A stretch of 58,675 nucleotides of DNA, taken from NCBI GenBank assembly GCA_031279415.1, contig JAITIP010000042.1:1-58675 (forward strand). Direction: 5' to 3'. Origin of the DNA: Candidatus Endomicrobium procryptotermitis (GTDB lineage Bacteria; Elusimicrobiota; Endomicrobiia; Endomicrobiales; Endomicrobiaceae). The translations under genes were made by a program, and so were the position numbers. The notes beneath the pieces are model-generated. The model did not search any database, was not told the DNA's origin, and saw only the letters and a list, made by a program, of their open reading frames with translations. Shown here piece after piece: positions 39,963-49,592 of this stretch (the first letter of the stretch is position 1; each line of letters begins with the position of its first letter).

Positions 39963-40039
39963 TTCAATGCACCTTTGATCAATATATAATTTGAGAAATT
40001 ATATCAAAATTTAAAGTATTTTAAAATTAAAAAATTAGA

Positions 40040-40470
40040 CGACATATTTGAGTGCTAATATAACAGTAGAATTGACATCCTATGGTGTAAAATAATTTAA
40101 ACATTTTCTTGCTCTGAATCCAATCCTCTTTTGGTACTCTATATTATCCAACTGGGAAAAAATGACGGATAAGTACATTAGGATTTTCTATACTTCCTTT
40201 TTTCCAAGAGTGATACGGCTGACAAAAATAAGACTTTCTTCCAACTGTTCAGTTTATCTCAATATGTCCCGTGTTTTCGCTTGTGTTATCATAAGTTATT
40301 GACTTTACTCTTCTTTCCTGTCAAACAAAGCATTGATTGGCTGCCAACTTGTTTTATTTTTGACTTTGCATATTCTTGTTATCTCATTTTTCTCTATGCG
40401 CCGATTTCTCCTATTTTTCCGCAACAACCACATCTTATCCACAAATAGAAAAAACCAAAAAAGACGACAT
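40040..40470 (-). mobile_element. Decayed IS30-type transposase, remnant 1
   Basis: Read leftward with several frameshifts and stops, this stretch gives pieces in the order expected for IS30 transposases: RIEKNEITRICKVKNKTSWQ with 'INALFDRKEE'; 'YDNTSENTGHIEIN' around the second catalytic Asp; SYFCQPYHSWKKGSIEN and 'PNVLIRHFFP' around the catalytic Glu; then 'RARKCLNYFTP' and a 'STVILAL' end. It cannot make a protein. The N-terminal HTH is missing or unreadable. It lies upstream of the hydrogenase gene. Confidence 0.7.
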
Positions 40471-40636
40471 TACTCATCTTTTTTCCTTTTTAAAGACTTA
40501 ACGGCGGCGGCAAGCAATAGGTTTTATTTGAGGGTTGCTTTCTCAAACAACAACAGTCATTACATTAGCATGTTGAACTTGCTTTGTGTTACGAATAATT
40601 GTTTTGTGTGAAATTATTATGTAGAATATAAAACCT

Positions 40637-42094
40637 ATGAACATAAAGAAAAATTATTCTGAACATTTTAAGCAGGAAGTTTTAGAAGAAATAGCAAAAA
40701 TGTTTTACAATGGAATTCTCAAAAAAGAAGCTAATCGAATACCTTTTAATATAATTCCAAAAGGACAAGAAGCAGAATTTAGATGCTGTGAATATAAAGA
40801 ACGGGCGATTTTAAAACTCAGGGTGCTAGCCGCTTTCGGATATTCTGTTAACGAAATAGACGAGTCAATTTCCTTAAACGACTATGCCTATCATGATAAT
40901 CCTGACTTTGACCACAGCAGTGATAAGTTGCTTACCATTTTGCGTTCAGCCTGCAAACACTGTGTTAAAAGCAGATATATGGTTTCTGAAATTTGTCAAG
41001 GCTGTTTATCACGTGCATGCGTGCGAAGCTGCCATTTTAATGCTATAGATGTTAAAAATCGCAAAGCCGCAATAGATAAGGATTTATGTAAAAACTGTGG
41101 CAGATGTAAAGAGACTTGTCCTTACGGAGCGATTTTTAGAATAACCGTTCCTTGTGAAGAATCCTGTCCCGTAGGTGCAATAAAAAAAGGTGATAAAGAC
41201 GACGATAAGGATAGTGCCGTTATAGATCACAGTTTATGTATAAGCTGCGGGAAATGCATAAAGGCTTGCCCTTTCGGTGCAGTGATAGAAAGAACACAAT
41301 TTTTAGATATTTTAAAATTGACAAATTCAAATGTTAATCTTGCAGCGTTGATTGCGCCTTCAATTGTCGGGCAATTCGGTGTTAACATTGGCAGATTAAA
41401 AAATGCTATAAAACAACTTGGCTTTAAAAATATTTACGAAGTTGCATCAGGTGCGGATATTACAGCAAAAATGGAATCCTGCGAATTTTTTGACAGAGTT
41501 TTAACAAAAGGCGAAGCGTTTATGACAACTTCATGCTGTCATTCTTATGTACGCCTTGTAGATAAACATATTACTGAACTCAAATCTTTTGTATCTAATA
41601 CTAAAACGCCTCTGCATTATACGGCTGAACTTGCACATAAAGATAATCCGTATATAACTGTGGTTTTTATTTCTCCGTGTCTTTCTAAAAGAAAAGAAGC
41701 TCAAAAGAATGTACTGGTGGATTTTGTTTTAAGTTTCGAAGAACTTAAAGCAATGATTAATGCAAAAGGCATAAATCTTGTCTCTTGTAAAGAAGAAAAA
41801 ACCTCAACTTTGACAACAAAAGAAGCGTTAAAATTCGGCATACGTGGAGGAGTTATTAACGCGATTAAACGATATTCTGGAAATAATGCCGATTTAATTA
41901 AAGGTGAAATGATTTCAGGATTAAATAAAAAAAACATATTGAAATTAAAATCTTACACAAAAGGCCATAATGTAGGTAATCTGATTGAAGTTATGTGCTG
42001 TGATGGAGGTTGTGTTGGAGGTTGTAATGTTTTGTGCGACGTCTATACCGCAACGAAACAGATTAATAAATACGCTGATGAAAATGGCAAATAA
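40637..42094 (+). CDS. Monomeric [FeFe] hydrogenase, group B-like
   Basis: A 485-residue iron-sulphur protein. The N-terminal third binds clusters: Cys107/110, Cys120/123/128/132, then two ferredoxin-type sets at 151-154-157-161 and 201-204-207-211, with an extra Cys173/177 pair. The C-terminal H-cluster domain has L1 TTSCCHSYV (297-305), L2 SPCLSKRKEA (346-355) and L3 CCDGGCVGGC (454-463). The four expected ligands are Cys300, Cys348, Cys455 and Cys459. In the well-known group A L1 is TSCCP, whereas here His302 follows the cysteines. The L3 and the cluster layout fit group B enzymes, which probably use ferredoxin. No maturase genes (hydE/F/G) are in view. There is no good ribosome site upstream. 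It is flanked by IS30 remnants. Confidence 0.85.
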   Translation: MNIKKNYSEHFKQEVLEEIAKMFYNGILKKEANRIPFNIIPKGQEAEFRCCEYKERAILKLRVLAAFGYSVNEIDESISLNDYAYHDNPDFDHSSDKLLTILRSACKHCVKSRYMVSEICQGCLSRACVRSCHFNAIDVKNRKAAIDKDLCKNCGRCKETCPYGAIFRITVPCEESCPVGAIKKGDKDDDKDSAVIDHSLCISCGKCIKACPFGAVIERTQFLDILKLTNSNVNLAALIAPSIVGQFGVNIGRLKNAIKQLGFKNIYEVASGADITAKMESCEFFDRVLTKGEAFMTTSCCHSYVRLVDKHITELKSFVSNTKTPLHYTAELAHKDNPYITVVFISPCLSKRKEAQKNVLVDFVLSFEELKAMINAKGINLVSCKEEKTSTLTTKEALKFGIRGGVINAIKRYSGNNADLIKGEMISGLNKKNILKLKSYTKGHNVGNLIEVMCCDGGCVGGCNVLCDVYTATKQINKYADENGK

Positions 42095-42592
42095 TATTTA
42101 TATAAAGTTTATAAATTAAAAGAGTTGTTTTTTGAGAGAAAATTAAGATACTTTTGTCTATCTTATAATAACTTTAAATTTTGTAAAAACACAGCGAATT
42201 TAAAAGTCAACGGACTTAATCCGTACAACGCGATACTAAAATAAGGCTTTACAAATTAAACAAAGATACTAGTCAGCTTCGCTTTTGGAAAAAGACTATC
42301 TTTTAGACGTTCAGTTTGTCAAAAACATTCTGTTCAAAGATATTTATTCATTTTTAGCTTTAAAAAAACTTTGTTACAAAATCCTGCCTTTTAACGTATC
42401 CTTTGATTTGGAAATAACATGTCAAGCAAAATGGGTCGAAATCAAGCTGCTAAAGCAACAGTAGAATTAAAAACCTACAGGGTGTTTAAACCCAAGACTT
42501 TTCTCGTTCTAATATTTTTTGAGTATTAATTTTCAAATTTTTAATCGACAACATAAATTGAAAAAATTACGGAAGAATTGTATAATCAAATA
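42095..42592. other. Non-coding stretch with IS30 remnant 2
   Basis: About 500 bases between the hydrogenase and the cyclophilin. Apart from the transposase remnant at 42,442-42,510, nothing gene-like was recognised: all frames are broken by stops within 30-40 codons. It is probably decayed DNA. Confidence 0.5.
42442..42510 (-). mobile_element. Decayed IS30-type transposase, remnant 2
   Basis: Minus-strand codons read RTRKVLGLNTL, a stop, then VFNSTVALAA and a stop. This is the C-terminal 'RPRKxLGxxTPxEVFxxTVALxx' of IS30 transposases. The DNA also matches remnant 1 (AACAGTAGAATT in both, with similar flanks). Only the extreme 3' end is left. It has the same orientation as remnant 1. Confidence 0.65.
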
Positions 42593-43222
42593 ATGAAAAA
42601 AGTAATCTTTTTAATTCCACTGTTTTTAATTATTACATGCGCGCTGCGGAAAAACGAACCACAGAAAGAAATACAATCAGTCCAAACTTTGCAAACAATA
42701 TCCAAGGAGACAAAAAGAATGAATGCAGTTATTGAAACTTCACAGGGAACGATTACGATTGAACTCTTTCCCGACAGCGCACCTGATACCGTAGAAAATT
42801 TTATCGGCCTTGCCGAAGGAATGAAAGAGTTTACAGATCTAAAGACCGGAAAAAAGACAAAAAAGAAATTTTACGACGGATTGATTTTCCACAGGGTAAT
42901 ACCACAGTTTATGATTCAGGGGGGGTGTCCATTAGGCACAGGTAGCGGAGGTCCTGGATATAAATTTAAAGATGAAATAGAACCAAGCTTGAAATTTGAC
43001 AAGCCTGGCAGATTGGCTATGGCAAACTCAGGACCTGACACAAATGGTTCGCAGTTTTTTATAACCGAAACTTCCACACCGTGGCTAAACGGAAACCATA
43101 CCATATTCGGTCAGGTTATTTCAGGTTTGGACATAGTAAAAAAGATAGCAAGAATCGAAGCCGATTTTTCTGATAAGCCTATAGATCCCGTAGTTATAAA
43201 AACTATAACTATTGAAAGATAA
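42593..43222 (+). CDS. Exported cyclophilin-type peptidyl-prolyl isomerase
   Basis: The frame is open from 42,578, but the ATG at 42,593 gives a normal signal sequence (MKKVIFLIPLFLIITCALRK). The cysteine after IIT may be a lipidation site, although Thr at -1 is unusual. The cyclophilin domain (about 45-205) has FHRVIPQFMIQGG, 'GRLAMANSGPDTNGSQFFIT' and 'WLNGNHTIFGQVISG', with the catalytic Arg and the 'QFF' present. It speeds proline isomerisation in proteins of the envelope. It is 11 bases ahead of the DJ-1 gene. Confidence 0.9.
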   Translation: MKKVIFLIPLFLIITCALRKNEPQKEIQSVQTLQTISKETKRMNAVIETSQGTITIELFPDSAPDTVENFIGLAEGMKEFTDLKTGKKTKKKFYDGLIFHRVIPQFMIQGGCPLGTGSGGPGYKFKDEIEPSLKFDKPGRLAMANSGPDTNGSQFFITETSTPWLNGNHTIFGQVISGLDIVKKIARIEADFSDKPIDPVVIKTITIER

Positions 43223-43233
43223 CAGGAGGCATT

Positions 43234-43746
43234 ATGAAGCAAGTCGTTTTTATAACTGCTCCAGAAATTTTTAGAGATGAAGAGTATGCCATTCCGAAAA
43301 AAGTTCTTGAAGATGCCAAAGTAAAAGTTGTTACTGCAAGTACAAAAAAAGGCGAAATTATCGGAAAGCTTGGAATGAAAGCCATAAGCGATATTACTAT
43401 AAACGAAATAAATCCCGAAAATTTTGACGCTATCATTTATGTCGGAGGGGCAGGGGCAAACATTTTCTTCAAAAATGTGACGGCTTTAAAATTGGCAAGA
43501 GATTTCTTCAATTCGGGAAAACCTACAACAGCAATATGCATAGCGCCCACCATTCTTGCCAATGCGGGAATTTTAAAAGGTAAAACCGCAACAGTTTTTG
43601 CCGACGGACGAGAAGATTTGGAAAAAGGCGGAGCAAATTATACAGGAAAACCTCTTGAAATTGACAAAAACATAATAACAGCAGATGGAATCGAAGCCGC
43701 TGAAATATTTGCAAAAGCCATACTCAACGCTTTACAAAAAAGCTGA
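43234..43746 (+). CDS. DJ-1/PfpI-family protein
   Basis: A 170-residue Rossmann-like protein. The nucleophile is Cys102 in 'TTAICIAPTILANAGILKG', the DJ-1 elbow ('AICIAP'). 'YVGGAGA' (69-75) forms the oxyanion side, and an early Glu lies in 'EIFRDEEY'. It lacks an obvious catalytic His in the PfpI protease position, so glyoxalase/deglycase or redox-chaperone roles of the DJ-1 branch are likelier. AGGAGG lies 6 bases before the ATG. It probably forms an operon with the cyclophilin. Confidence 0.85.
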   Translation: MKQVVFITAPEIFRDEEYAIPKKVLEDAKVKVVTASTKKGEIIGKLGMKAISDITINEINPENFDAIIYVGGAGANIFFKNVTALKLARDFFNSGKPTTAICIAPTILANAGILKGKTATVFADGREDLEKGGANYTGKPLEIDKNIITADGIEAAEIFAKAILNALQKS

Positions 43747-43965
43747 GTGTCAGAAACTTGGAAGCAAACAATGGCACAACGGCAAGCTTGCCGGCCAAAG
43801 AAATTTAACTAACGATAAAGCCGAAGAATAGACACAGCAGTGACCACACACAGAGTTGACAAACAATTTTTACGGAGCTTGCAATCGGGACATTTTATGG
43901 TTATGTAAAATAGATACTTCCAAAAATATATTTATCTTCACATCAATATTTGATATATTTTTCCA

Positions 43966-44715
43966 ATGAATAAACTCAAACTTTTTGAATTATTTTATAA
44001 CTATGCCGTTTCTAATATCATCACTGATTTCACACGCAAACAATGCGAACAATTTGAAATCTATTATGAAGAATTAATCGAATGGAATAAAATGTTTAAC
44101 TTGATTTCATTTAAAAGCGAAAACGATTTAATTTACAGACATTTTTGCGATTCGCTTTACGGTGCAAAAGCCATAAAGGAGGAAGTTTCTTCAACAAACA
44201 AATTGGAAGTTGCCGATCTAGGCACGGGTTCAGGTCTGCCAGGCATACCTGTAAAAATTGCCATTCCAGAAATTAAACTTACTTTAATAGAGTCCATAAC
44301 AAAAAAATGCAAATTTCTTGAAAATGTAAACAAAAAATTAGGATTTAGCATTGAAATTCTTAATGAAAGGGCTGAAGAAGTAGGTCAAAATGCAGATCAC
44401 CGGCAAAAATACGATATTGTTTTATCGCGTGCAGTAAGTAAATTTTCTCCTAATCTCGAAATTTCAATACCTTTACTGAAGATAGGCGGATATTTTATAG
44501 TCTATAAAACAAAGAATTCAGCACAAAGCAAGGAAGAAGGGATACCTTCAATCGAAAACGCATTACGGCATCTCGGAGCCAAACTTGAACACGTAATGCC
44601 GTATAATCTACCGGAACAAAATTTGGATTATTGCATTTTAATATTTAAAAAATATAAAGATACACCTATGCAGTTTCCGAGAAAGCCCGGAATTCCAGAA
44701 AAAAAACCTTTGTAA
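43966..44715 (+). CDS. rsmG: 16S rRNA (guanine527-N7) methyltransferase
   Basis: A 249-residue RsmG/GidB protein. 'YYEELIEWNKMFNLIS' is the standard N-terminal helix. The SAM site is 'VADLGTGSGLPGIPVKIAIPE', followed by 'LIESITKKCKFLENV', then 'NERAEEV' and 'DIVLSRAVSKF'. It methylates G527 of 16S rRNA with SAM. The C-terminus has about 20 extra Pro/Lys residues. No nearby ribosome site is clear. It is alone rather than in the usual gidA-gidB-parAB context. Confidence 0.92.
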   Translation: MNKLKLFELFYNYAVSNIITDFTRKQCEQFEIYYEELIEWNKMFNLISFKSENDLIYRHFCDSLYGAKAIKEEVSSTNKLEVADLGTGSGLPGIPVKIAIPEIKLTLIESITKKCKFLENVNKKLGFSIEILNERAEEVGQNADHRQKYDIVLSRAVSKFSPNLEISIPLLKIGGYFIVYKTKNSAQSKEEGIPSIENALRHLGAKLEHVMPYNLPEQNLDYCILIFKKYKDTPMQFPRKPGIPEKKPL

Positions 44716-44795
44716 AAATTTTCAAGCTGAATATATCGAAGCACAAAAGCCGCCTGAATTATAAAACCTAGCGACTTTTAAAAAAATATATTAAA

Positions 44796-46526
44796 TTAAT
44801 CTAGATATTCACGTAGTGTTTTGCTTCTGGTTGGGTGCCTCAGTTTTCTTATGGCTTTGGATTCAATTTGTCTTACTCTTTCTCTTGTTACACCAAATTT
44901 CTTACCAACCTCTTCCAACGTGCTCGGATACCCAACGCCTATGCCATATCTTAAACTTATAATTTCCGCTTCTCTAGGGGTTAAAGAATTAAGCACTTTT
45001 TGAAGTTCAAGCTGCAATCTGTATTGCTGGGTTTTTGCAACTGGGCTTGGGCTATGCTGATCTTCTATAAAATCCTCAAGCCGCGAATCCTCTTCCTCCC
45101 CGACGGGGGTGGCCAGAGAAACCGGCTCCTGCATCATTTTTAATATCCTTCTTATTCTATCGGTAGAAAGTCTCAAAGCTTTTGAATATTCTTCAATCGT
45201 TGGTTCTCTGCCTATATCCTGCTGATATTTCTTTTTCACCTTTGTGAGTTTTGAAATCAATTCTTTCATATGTACAGGAATTCTTATCGTCCTTGCCTGA
45301 TCTGCAATCGCACGATTAATGGACTGTCTTATCCACCATGTTGCGTAAGTTGAAAATTTAAAACCCCGTTTCCATTCAAATTTTTCTACAGCCTTTGAAA
45401 GTCCTAAATTTCCTTCTTGAATCAAATCCGAAAGTTCCAAATTACTTATACCCACATGCTTTTTTGCTATGGAAACGACAAGTCTGAAATTTGCTTCTAT
45501 AAGTTTCATCTTATCTCTGTGTATAATTTCTTCCAAATCTCTTATTTTTTTGTCGGTATCAATCATGGCTTCGGGAGAAATCACAAAACCATCTTTGAGA
45601 TTTGCCTGTTTGGCTAAAGAAGCCTGTATGTTTTCCAAAGCCTCTTCAACCGGCGAAATGGGAGAACCCGTTTGTTTTTTAAATTCCGCGGCATTTATTT
45701 TTCCGGCTTTATATTGTTTAAACAAATTCTGCACTTTAGCCGGAGAATTTTTATACTTCCTTTCAAATCTTCTCAGTTCATCTTTAATTTCATTAAGTTT
45801 CTGCGCCGTAGTTTTAATTTTGTTGATAAGCCTTTTGATTTTATCCTGATTGAGATTAAGCCCAATAATAAGACTTATTATTTCTGTATGCAGCTGTTTG
45901 ATTTTTGCTTCTATTTTCTCTTTCTCTTTTTGCGGCAGAGATTTCAGTTTAAATTTTGTCTCATAAGATTGAATGTTTTTTTCAATCTTATTAATATTTT
46001 GCACGGCTTTCTTTATTTTTACGCCCATTCCCCTGAGCTGTGCCTGCGATTTTCTTCCTCTCGGCATCAGTTCTTTCGGCGTCATTTCTTGCTGGCTTAT
46101 CAAAGTTTCCCAGTTGCGTATTTCTTTTATAATAAGAGGTGACTCGAGAACTATAAATTTAAGCTTTTTCTCATTTTCCCTTATGTTTTTGGCAAGCTCG
46201 ACTTCGACAGCTCTTTCCAAAAGAGGGACTTTTGCCATTTCACTCAAATACATTCTCACGGGATTTATGTCTTCATCTTCATTTGCGGCCTTTACCGTCT
46301 GTTCCACAGCTTCGCCTTGGTTTTTTTGGACTTTATCGGGTAAATATTCTTTATTGTCTATAACTTTAATACCCAAATCATCTAGAGTAACAAAAAAACT
46401 ATCAATTTTTTCTGCAATCATAGATTTTTGCGGAATACTTTTGTTTATTTCTTCATAAGTAAGATATCCGTGTTCTTTACCAATGTCAATTAGCCCCTGA
46501 AATAAATCTTTCTTTGCCATTTTCAT
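44796..46526 (-). CDS. rpoD: Primary sigma factor (sigma-70)
   Basis: A 576-residue housekeeping sigma factor. Region 1.1 is near the N-terminus. Region 1.2 is [20 protein letters not shown] (about 85-105). A charged non-conserved region follows. Region 2 has [14 protein letters not shown], then [18 protein letters not shown] and '[17 protein letters not shown]', which binds the -10 box. Region 3 is '[13 protein letters not shown]'. Region 4 ends '[20 protein letters not shown]' for the -35 box. It is the last gene of the rpsU-dnaG-rpoD operon, and its start overlaps the dnaG stop by 4 bases. A second ATG two codons later is possible. Confidence 0.96.
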   Translation of the reverse strand: MKMAKKDLFQGLIDIGKEHGYLTYEEINKSIPQKSMIAEKIDSFFVTLDDLGIKVIDNKEYLPDKVQKNQGEAVEQTVKAANEDEDINPVRMYLSEMAKVPLLERAVEVELAKNIRENEKKLKFIVLESPLIIKEIRNWETLISQQEMTPKELMPRGRKSQAQLRGMGVKIKKAVQNINKIEKNIQSYETKFKLKSLPQKEKEKIEAKIKQLHTEIISLIIGLNLNQDKIKRLINKIKTTAQKLNEIKDELRRFERKYKNSPAKVQNLFKQYKAGKINAAEFKKQTGSPISPVEEALENIQASLAKQANLKDGFVISPEAMIDTDKKIRDLEEIIHRDKMKLIEANFRLVVSIAKKHVGISNLELSDLIQEGNLGLSKAVEKFEWKRGFKFSTYATWWIRQSINRAIADQARTIRIPVHMKELISKLTKVKKKYQQDIGREPTIEEYSKALRLSTDRIRRILKMMQEPVSLATPVGEEEDSRLEDFIEDQHSPSPVAKTQQYRLQLELQKVLNSLTPREAEIISLRYGIGVGYPSTLEEVGKKFGVTRERVRQIESKAIRKLRHPTRSKTLREYLD

Positions 46527-48280
46527 TTCCCCGACCCCTTTAAAATGATCGTTAATTCTTTATATTCTTTTATTACCTTATCATCAGTTTTAAGTTTTCC
46601 TTCGGTCATCAAAAGAATTTCTTTTTCAAGTTTGTGACGCCTTTTTTTAAGCTTACCGATATTTATATCTTTCAGAACTGTTCTGAAAGCTTCTTCGACG
46701 TCATTATATTCTATCGGCGACATAGTAAGTTCCGTGAACCATTCCGCATCGCTTTCCGACAACAAGTTTAAAATTTCGGTCTCGCTGCTTCCCGAAGCAA
46801 TCATACCAAACACTCTAGCACATCTTGCATCAATAAAATCGTCTTGTGAAACATCTTCGACAAAATTTCTGTTCGTCAAAAGAATGTTAATAAGATTTTC
46901 TTCGAGTGATAGATCTATTTTTTTATTTTTGACAACGATGCTTGTAGCCGCGTCGTTTTCATGAGTATATTTTATAAGTTTCGCACGCTGCTTTTTTTTA
47001 AATTCACGCCAAACGGATTCCTCATTTACGCCTATTCTCTGCGAAAGAATTTTTACCCATTCTCTCTGCACTATTGAATTACCACTTTTTAAAACAAAAT
47101 TCAAAAGAACCGAAACAGCTTTTGCTTTAGTTTCTGGAATATTTTTGTTTATTTCTAAAGAAACTCTGTCTATCATAAACTCTATTGCCGTCTTAGAACT
47201 TTTCTCGATAAGTTCTAGAAATTTATCTTTTCCATTCTCATTCAAATATTCGTCAGCGTCAATACCTTCAGGAAGAGAGGAAATCGAACACTGTATGCCT
47301 ATGCCGTCGTTTTCGATTAAAATTTCCAATGCCCTTTGTGCCGCGTTTCTTCCTGCGTCATCGGCATCAAAAAGCAATGTGACACTGTCAGCGTATCTTG
47401 AAATGAGTTTTGCGTGACTTTGAGTAAAAGCCGTTCCTAAAGAAGCTACGGCTCCGGAAACTCCGAATTGATATGGAATAATCACGTCCATATAACCCTC
47501 AAGGACGATAATGTTTCTCTCTTTTCTCAGTTCAGGCAACGTTTGAAATAATCCGTAAAGATTTGAAGACTTCAAATAAACGGCCGTTTCCGGAGTATTC
47601 AAATATTTCGGCTGCTGTTCATCATTAAGGGTTCTTCCTCCGAAAGCAATGACTCTTCCCTGAATGTCAAAAATCGGAAAAACCACTCTTTCGGACATAT
47701 ACTCAAAAAAATTTCCCCTTTCCGTTTTTGTTATAATTCCAGCTTTTAAAAGAACTTCTGGCATATAGCCTTTTTTCGCAGCCTGCTCAATCAACTGTCC
47801 TTTAGGAGCATAACCTATCATAAATCTTTTAATGGTATCGGCATTGATTCCGCGTTTTTCAAGGTACTGCCTTGCTTTTGCCGCCTGCTGACTTTCCAAA
47901 AAGCATCTATGGTAAAATTTAGCTGAATTTTCAAGAATTTCAAATAACTTTGTTTTCTCGGACACTTTTACGATATCTGCCTGAGTTTCTTTTATCTCTA
48001 TCCCTGCTTTTTTCGCAAGCTTTCTTACGGATTCAATCCACGATATATTATCCATAAGCATAACAAATTTAAAAATGTCTCCCGACACATTACATCCGAA
48101 ACACCTGAAAATACCTTTTTCAGGGCTTACTACGAAAGAAGGAGTCTTTTCATTGTGAAAAGGGCAACAGGCTTTCCAGTTTTTTCCGGCTCTTTTCAAA
48201 TCGGGCAAATATTCCCTTATAATAGAAATGATATCGCTGGAAAGCCTTATCCTTTCAATTATGTCATCAACTATTGCCAT
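46523..48280 (-). CDS. dnaG: DNA primase
   Basis: A 585-residue replication primase. The zinc ligands are Cys39, His42, Cys60 and Cys63. The TOPRIM centre has 'VLEGYMDVI' and '[12 protein letters not shown]', and the C-terminal 140 residues (after about 445) form the helicase-binding part. It makes RNA primers at the fork together with DnaB. It lies between the Nif3-like gene and rpoD. The prophage in this window carries a close relative lacking the C-terminal domain. Confidence 0.96.
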   Translation of the reverse strand: MAIVDDIIERIRLSSDIISIIREYLPDLKRAGKNWKACCPFHNEKTPSFVVSPEKGIFRCFGCNVSGDIFKFVMLMDNISWIESVRKLAKKAGIEIKETQADIVKVSEKTKLFEILENSAKFYHRCFLESQQAAKARQYLEKRGINADTIKRFMIGYAPKGQLIEQAAKKGYMPEVLLKAGIITKTERGNFFEYMSERVVFPIFDIQGRVIAFGGRTLNDEQQPKYLNTPETAVYLKSSNLYGLFQTLPELRKERNIIVLEGYMDVIIPYQFGVSGAVASLGTAFTQSHAKLISRYADSVTLLFDADDAGRNAAQRALEILIENDGIGIQCSISSLPEGIDADEYLNENGKDKFLELIEKSSKTAIEFMIDRVSLEINKNIPETKAKAVSVLLNFVLKSGNSIVQREWVKILSQRIGVNEESVWREFKKKQRAKLIKYTHENDAATSIVVKNKKIDLSLEENLINILLTNRNFVEDVSQDDFIDARCARVFGMIASGSSETEILNLLSESDAEWFTELTMSPIEYNDVEEAFRTVLKDINIGKLKKRRHKLEKEILLMTEGKLKTDDKVIKEYKELTIILKGSGK

Positions 48281-48282
48281 TT

Positions 48283-49239
48283 TTATCTTCTAAATCTTCT
48301 GAAGCCAGAAGCTTCTATGAAATCAAGATTGCCGTATTTTTTCTCAAGTTTGTCAAAAAGAAGATTTAACCCTAAATTATCGGACGAAATATGTCCGGCA
48401 AGAATCACACTTATATGATGCTTTTCGGCTTTTTTAACGGCTTTGCTTCCCAGATGCATGCTGATAACCGTTCCGATGCCTGCAGCGCTGAGTTTTTCAA
48501 AAGCCTCAATAGGTCCTTCTGTTCCACCTGTCATGTCCACAAATACCTTACCGCATCTTGAATCTTCGTTTCCGAGCAAAATAGTAGGCGCAAGTCCTAT
48601 TGATGAAGAGTGTCGATATTCAGGAAGTTTTTTTAAATACTTTATTATATCTTTTAAATATATGGGGTTGAGTGCTTCTATTTCTTTTTGAAGATAAGAA
48701 GCAACGTGATTGTCCGCAACAGTATGAGCAGACATAAAATTAATGTTTAAAAGCCTTGCCGCGTCAACCGTTCTTTCATTGTTAAGAGGCATTATACTTC
48801 TTTGTACTTCGGTAATGCGCGGAGCAAGAATTTTTTCTGCAATATTTATGTGAACACCATACTTATGCAGAATATCCGACTGCATAGCTATAACGTTATG
48901 AAATGTCGAATAAGCGTATCCCTCTGGATGATGAGTAATGACCAAATCTATTTTTGTTCCAAAATTTATCAGTTGTTTTGCAAGCACTATTTCCTGCGTT
49001 TCCATATCAATACCGACCATAACAGTTTTAATTTCTGTTTCAGGATCACCGTTTAAAATTCTCGAATCATAATAAGGATTAGTAAGGCTTTCAACATCAT
49101 AAAATTCCTTTTTTTCTTCTGAAAGGGCTTCGTAATCCCGTTTGCGTTTTTGCAAATCAAGCCCGACAATGTCTGTTCCTCTAGGATCGGTTTCGATCCC
49201 TTCTTTAATAAACAACTCATAAATTTGTTTTAGTTTCAT
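48283..49239 (-). CDS. Nif3-like metal-binding protein
   Basis: A 318-residue soluble protein. 'LVITHHPEGYAYS' looks like the first metal site of NIF3/YqfO proteins ('xxxxHHP'), with a His cluster again at 'SMHLGSKAVKKAEKHH' and 'ILAGHISSDNLGLNLLFDKLE', matching the closing 'GHxxSExxGxxxLxxxL' of that family. Residues about 110-190 form an inserted part. The biochemical role of NIF3 proteins is unsettled. It lies between rpsU and dnaG, 2 bases from dnaG. Confidence 0.55.
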   Translation of the reverse strand: MKLKQIYELFIKEGIETDPRGTDIVGLDLQKRKRDYEALSEEKKEFYDVESLTNPYYDSRILNGDPETEIKTVMVGIDMETQEIVLAKQLINFGTKIDLVITHHPEGYAYSTFHNVIAMQSDILHKYGVHINIAEKILAPRITEVQRSIMPLNNERTVDAARLLNINFMSAHTVADNHVASYLQKEIEALNPIYLKDIIKYLKKLPEYRHSSSIGLAPTILLGNEDSRCGKVFVDMTGGTEGPIEAFEKLSAAGIGTVISMHLGSKAVKKAEKHHISVILAGHISSDNLGLNLLFDKLEKKYGNLDFIEASGFRRFRR

Positions 49240-49258
49240 AAAACCTCAAATAATATAG

Positions 49259-49310
49259 AAGAGAGCTGTTTTTAAAAGCGGGGTAATCTGACATAAAACA
49301 CAGCTCTCTT
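49259..49310 (-). terminator. Hairpin between rpsU and the Nif3-like gene
   Basis: AAGAGAGCTGT (49,259-49,269) pairs perfectly with ACAGCTCTCTT (49,300-49,310), with a 30-base loop. It lies after rpsU, where E. coli also has a partial terminator. The weak U-run suggests read-through or processing rather than a full stop. Confidence 0.55.
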
Positions 49311-49341
49311 TCTATTTTAAACCGTTCACATTAATCTTTTA

Positions 49342-49551
49342 TTAGCGCGACGACCATCTGTTATCTTTAAGCATTTTGCGGCGAATTTTTCTTTTAGCTT
49401 CTGCAAGTTTTTCTTTTCTTACTACGCTGGGAGCTTTATAAAATTCTCTTTTTTTTATCTCCTGCATAATGCCATTTCTTTCACATTCTCTTTTGAAGCG
49501 TCTTATCGCTTCTTCGATAGATTCCCCTTCGCGAACTTTAACGTTGACCAT
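49342..49551 (-). CDS. rpsU: Ribosomal protein bS21
   Basis: A 69-residue, very basic protein. 'VKVREGESIEEAIRRFKRECERNG' and 'REFYKAPSVVRKEKLAEAKRK' are the S21 pattern, with the typical RRKM near the end. It sits on the 30S platform. The AAAGGTGGTG ribosome site is strong. It starts the macromolecular synthesis operon. Confidence 0.95.
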   Translation of the reverse strand: MVNVKVREGESIEEAIRRFKRECERNGIMQEIKKREFYKAPSVVRKEKLAEAKRKIRRKMLKDNRWSSR

Positions 49552-49592
49552 ACTCAGTAAACACCACCTTTCTTTTAAAAGATAAATTTATA

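Noticed and set aside
39963..40030. A T-box riboswitch for valS
   Set aside because: The upstream stretch is short and A/T-only. No specifier loop, T-box sequence or antiterminator pairing was visible.
40333..40611. A 92-residue plus-strand frame upstream of the hydrogenase
   Set aside because: It is largely antisense to the decayed IS30 transposase and reads as Phe/Leu/Ser-rich shadow sequence.
43747..43965. A small gene or RNA between the DJ-1 gene and rsmG
   Set aside because: Short broken frames only, and no convincing stem-loop or promoter pair.
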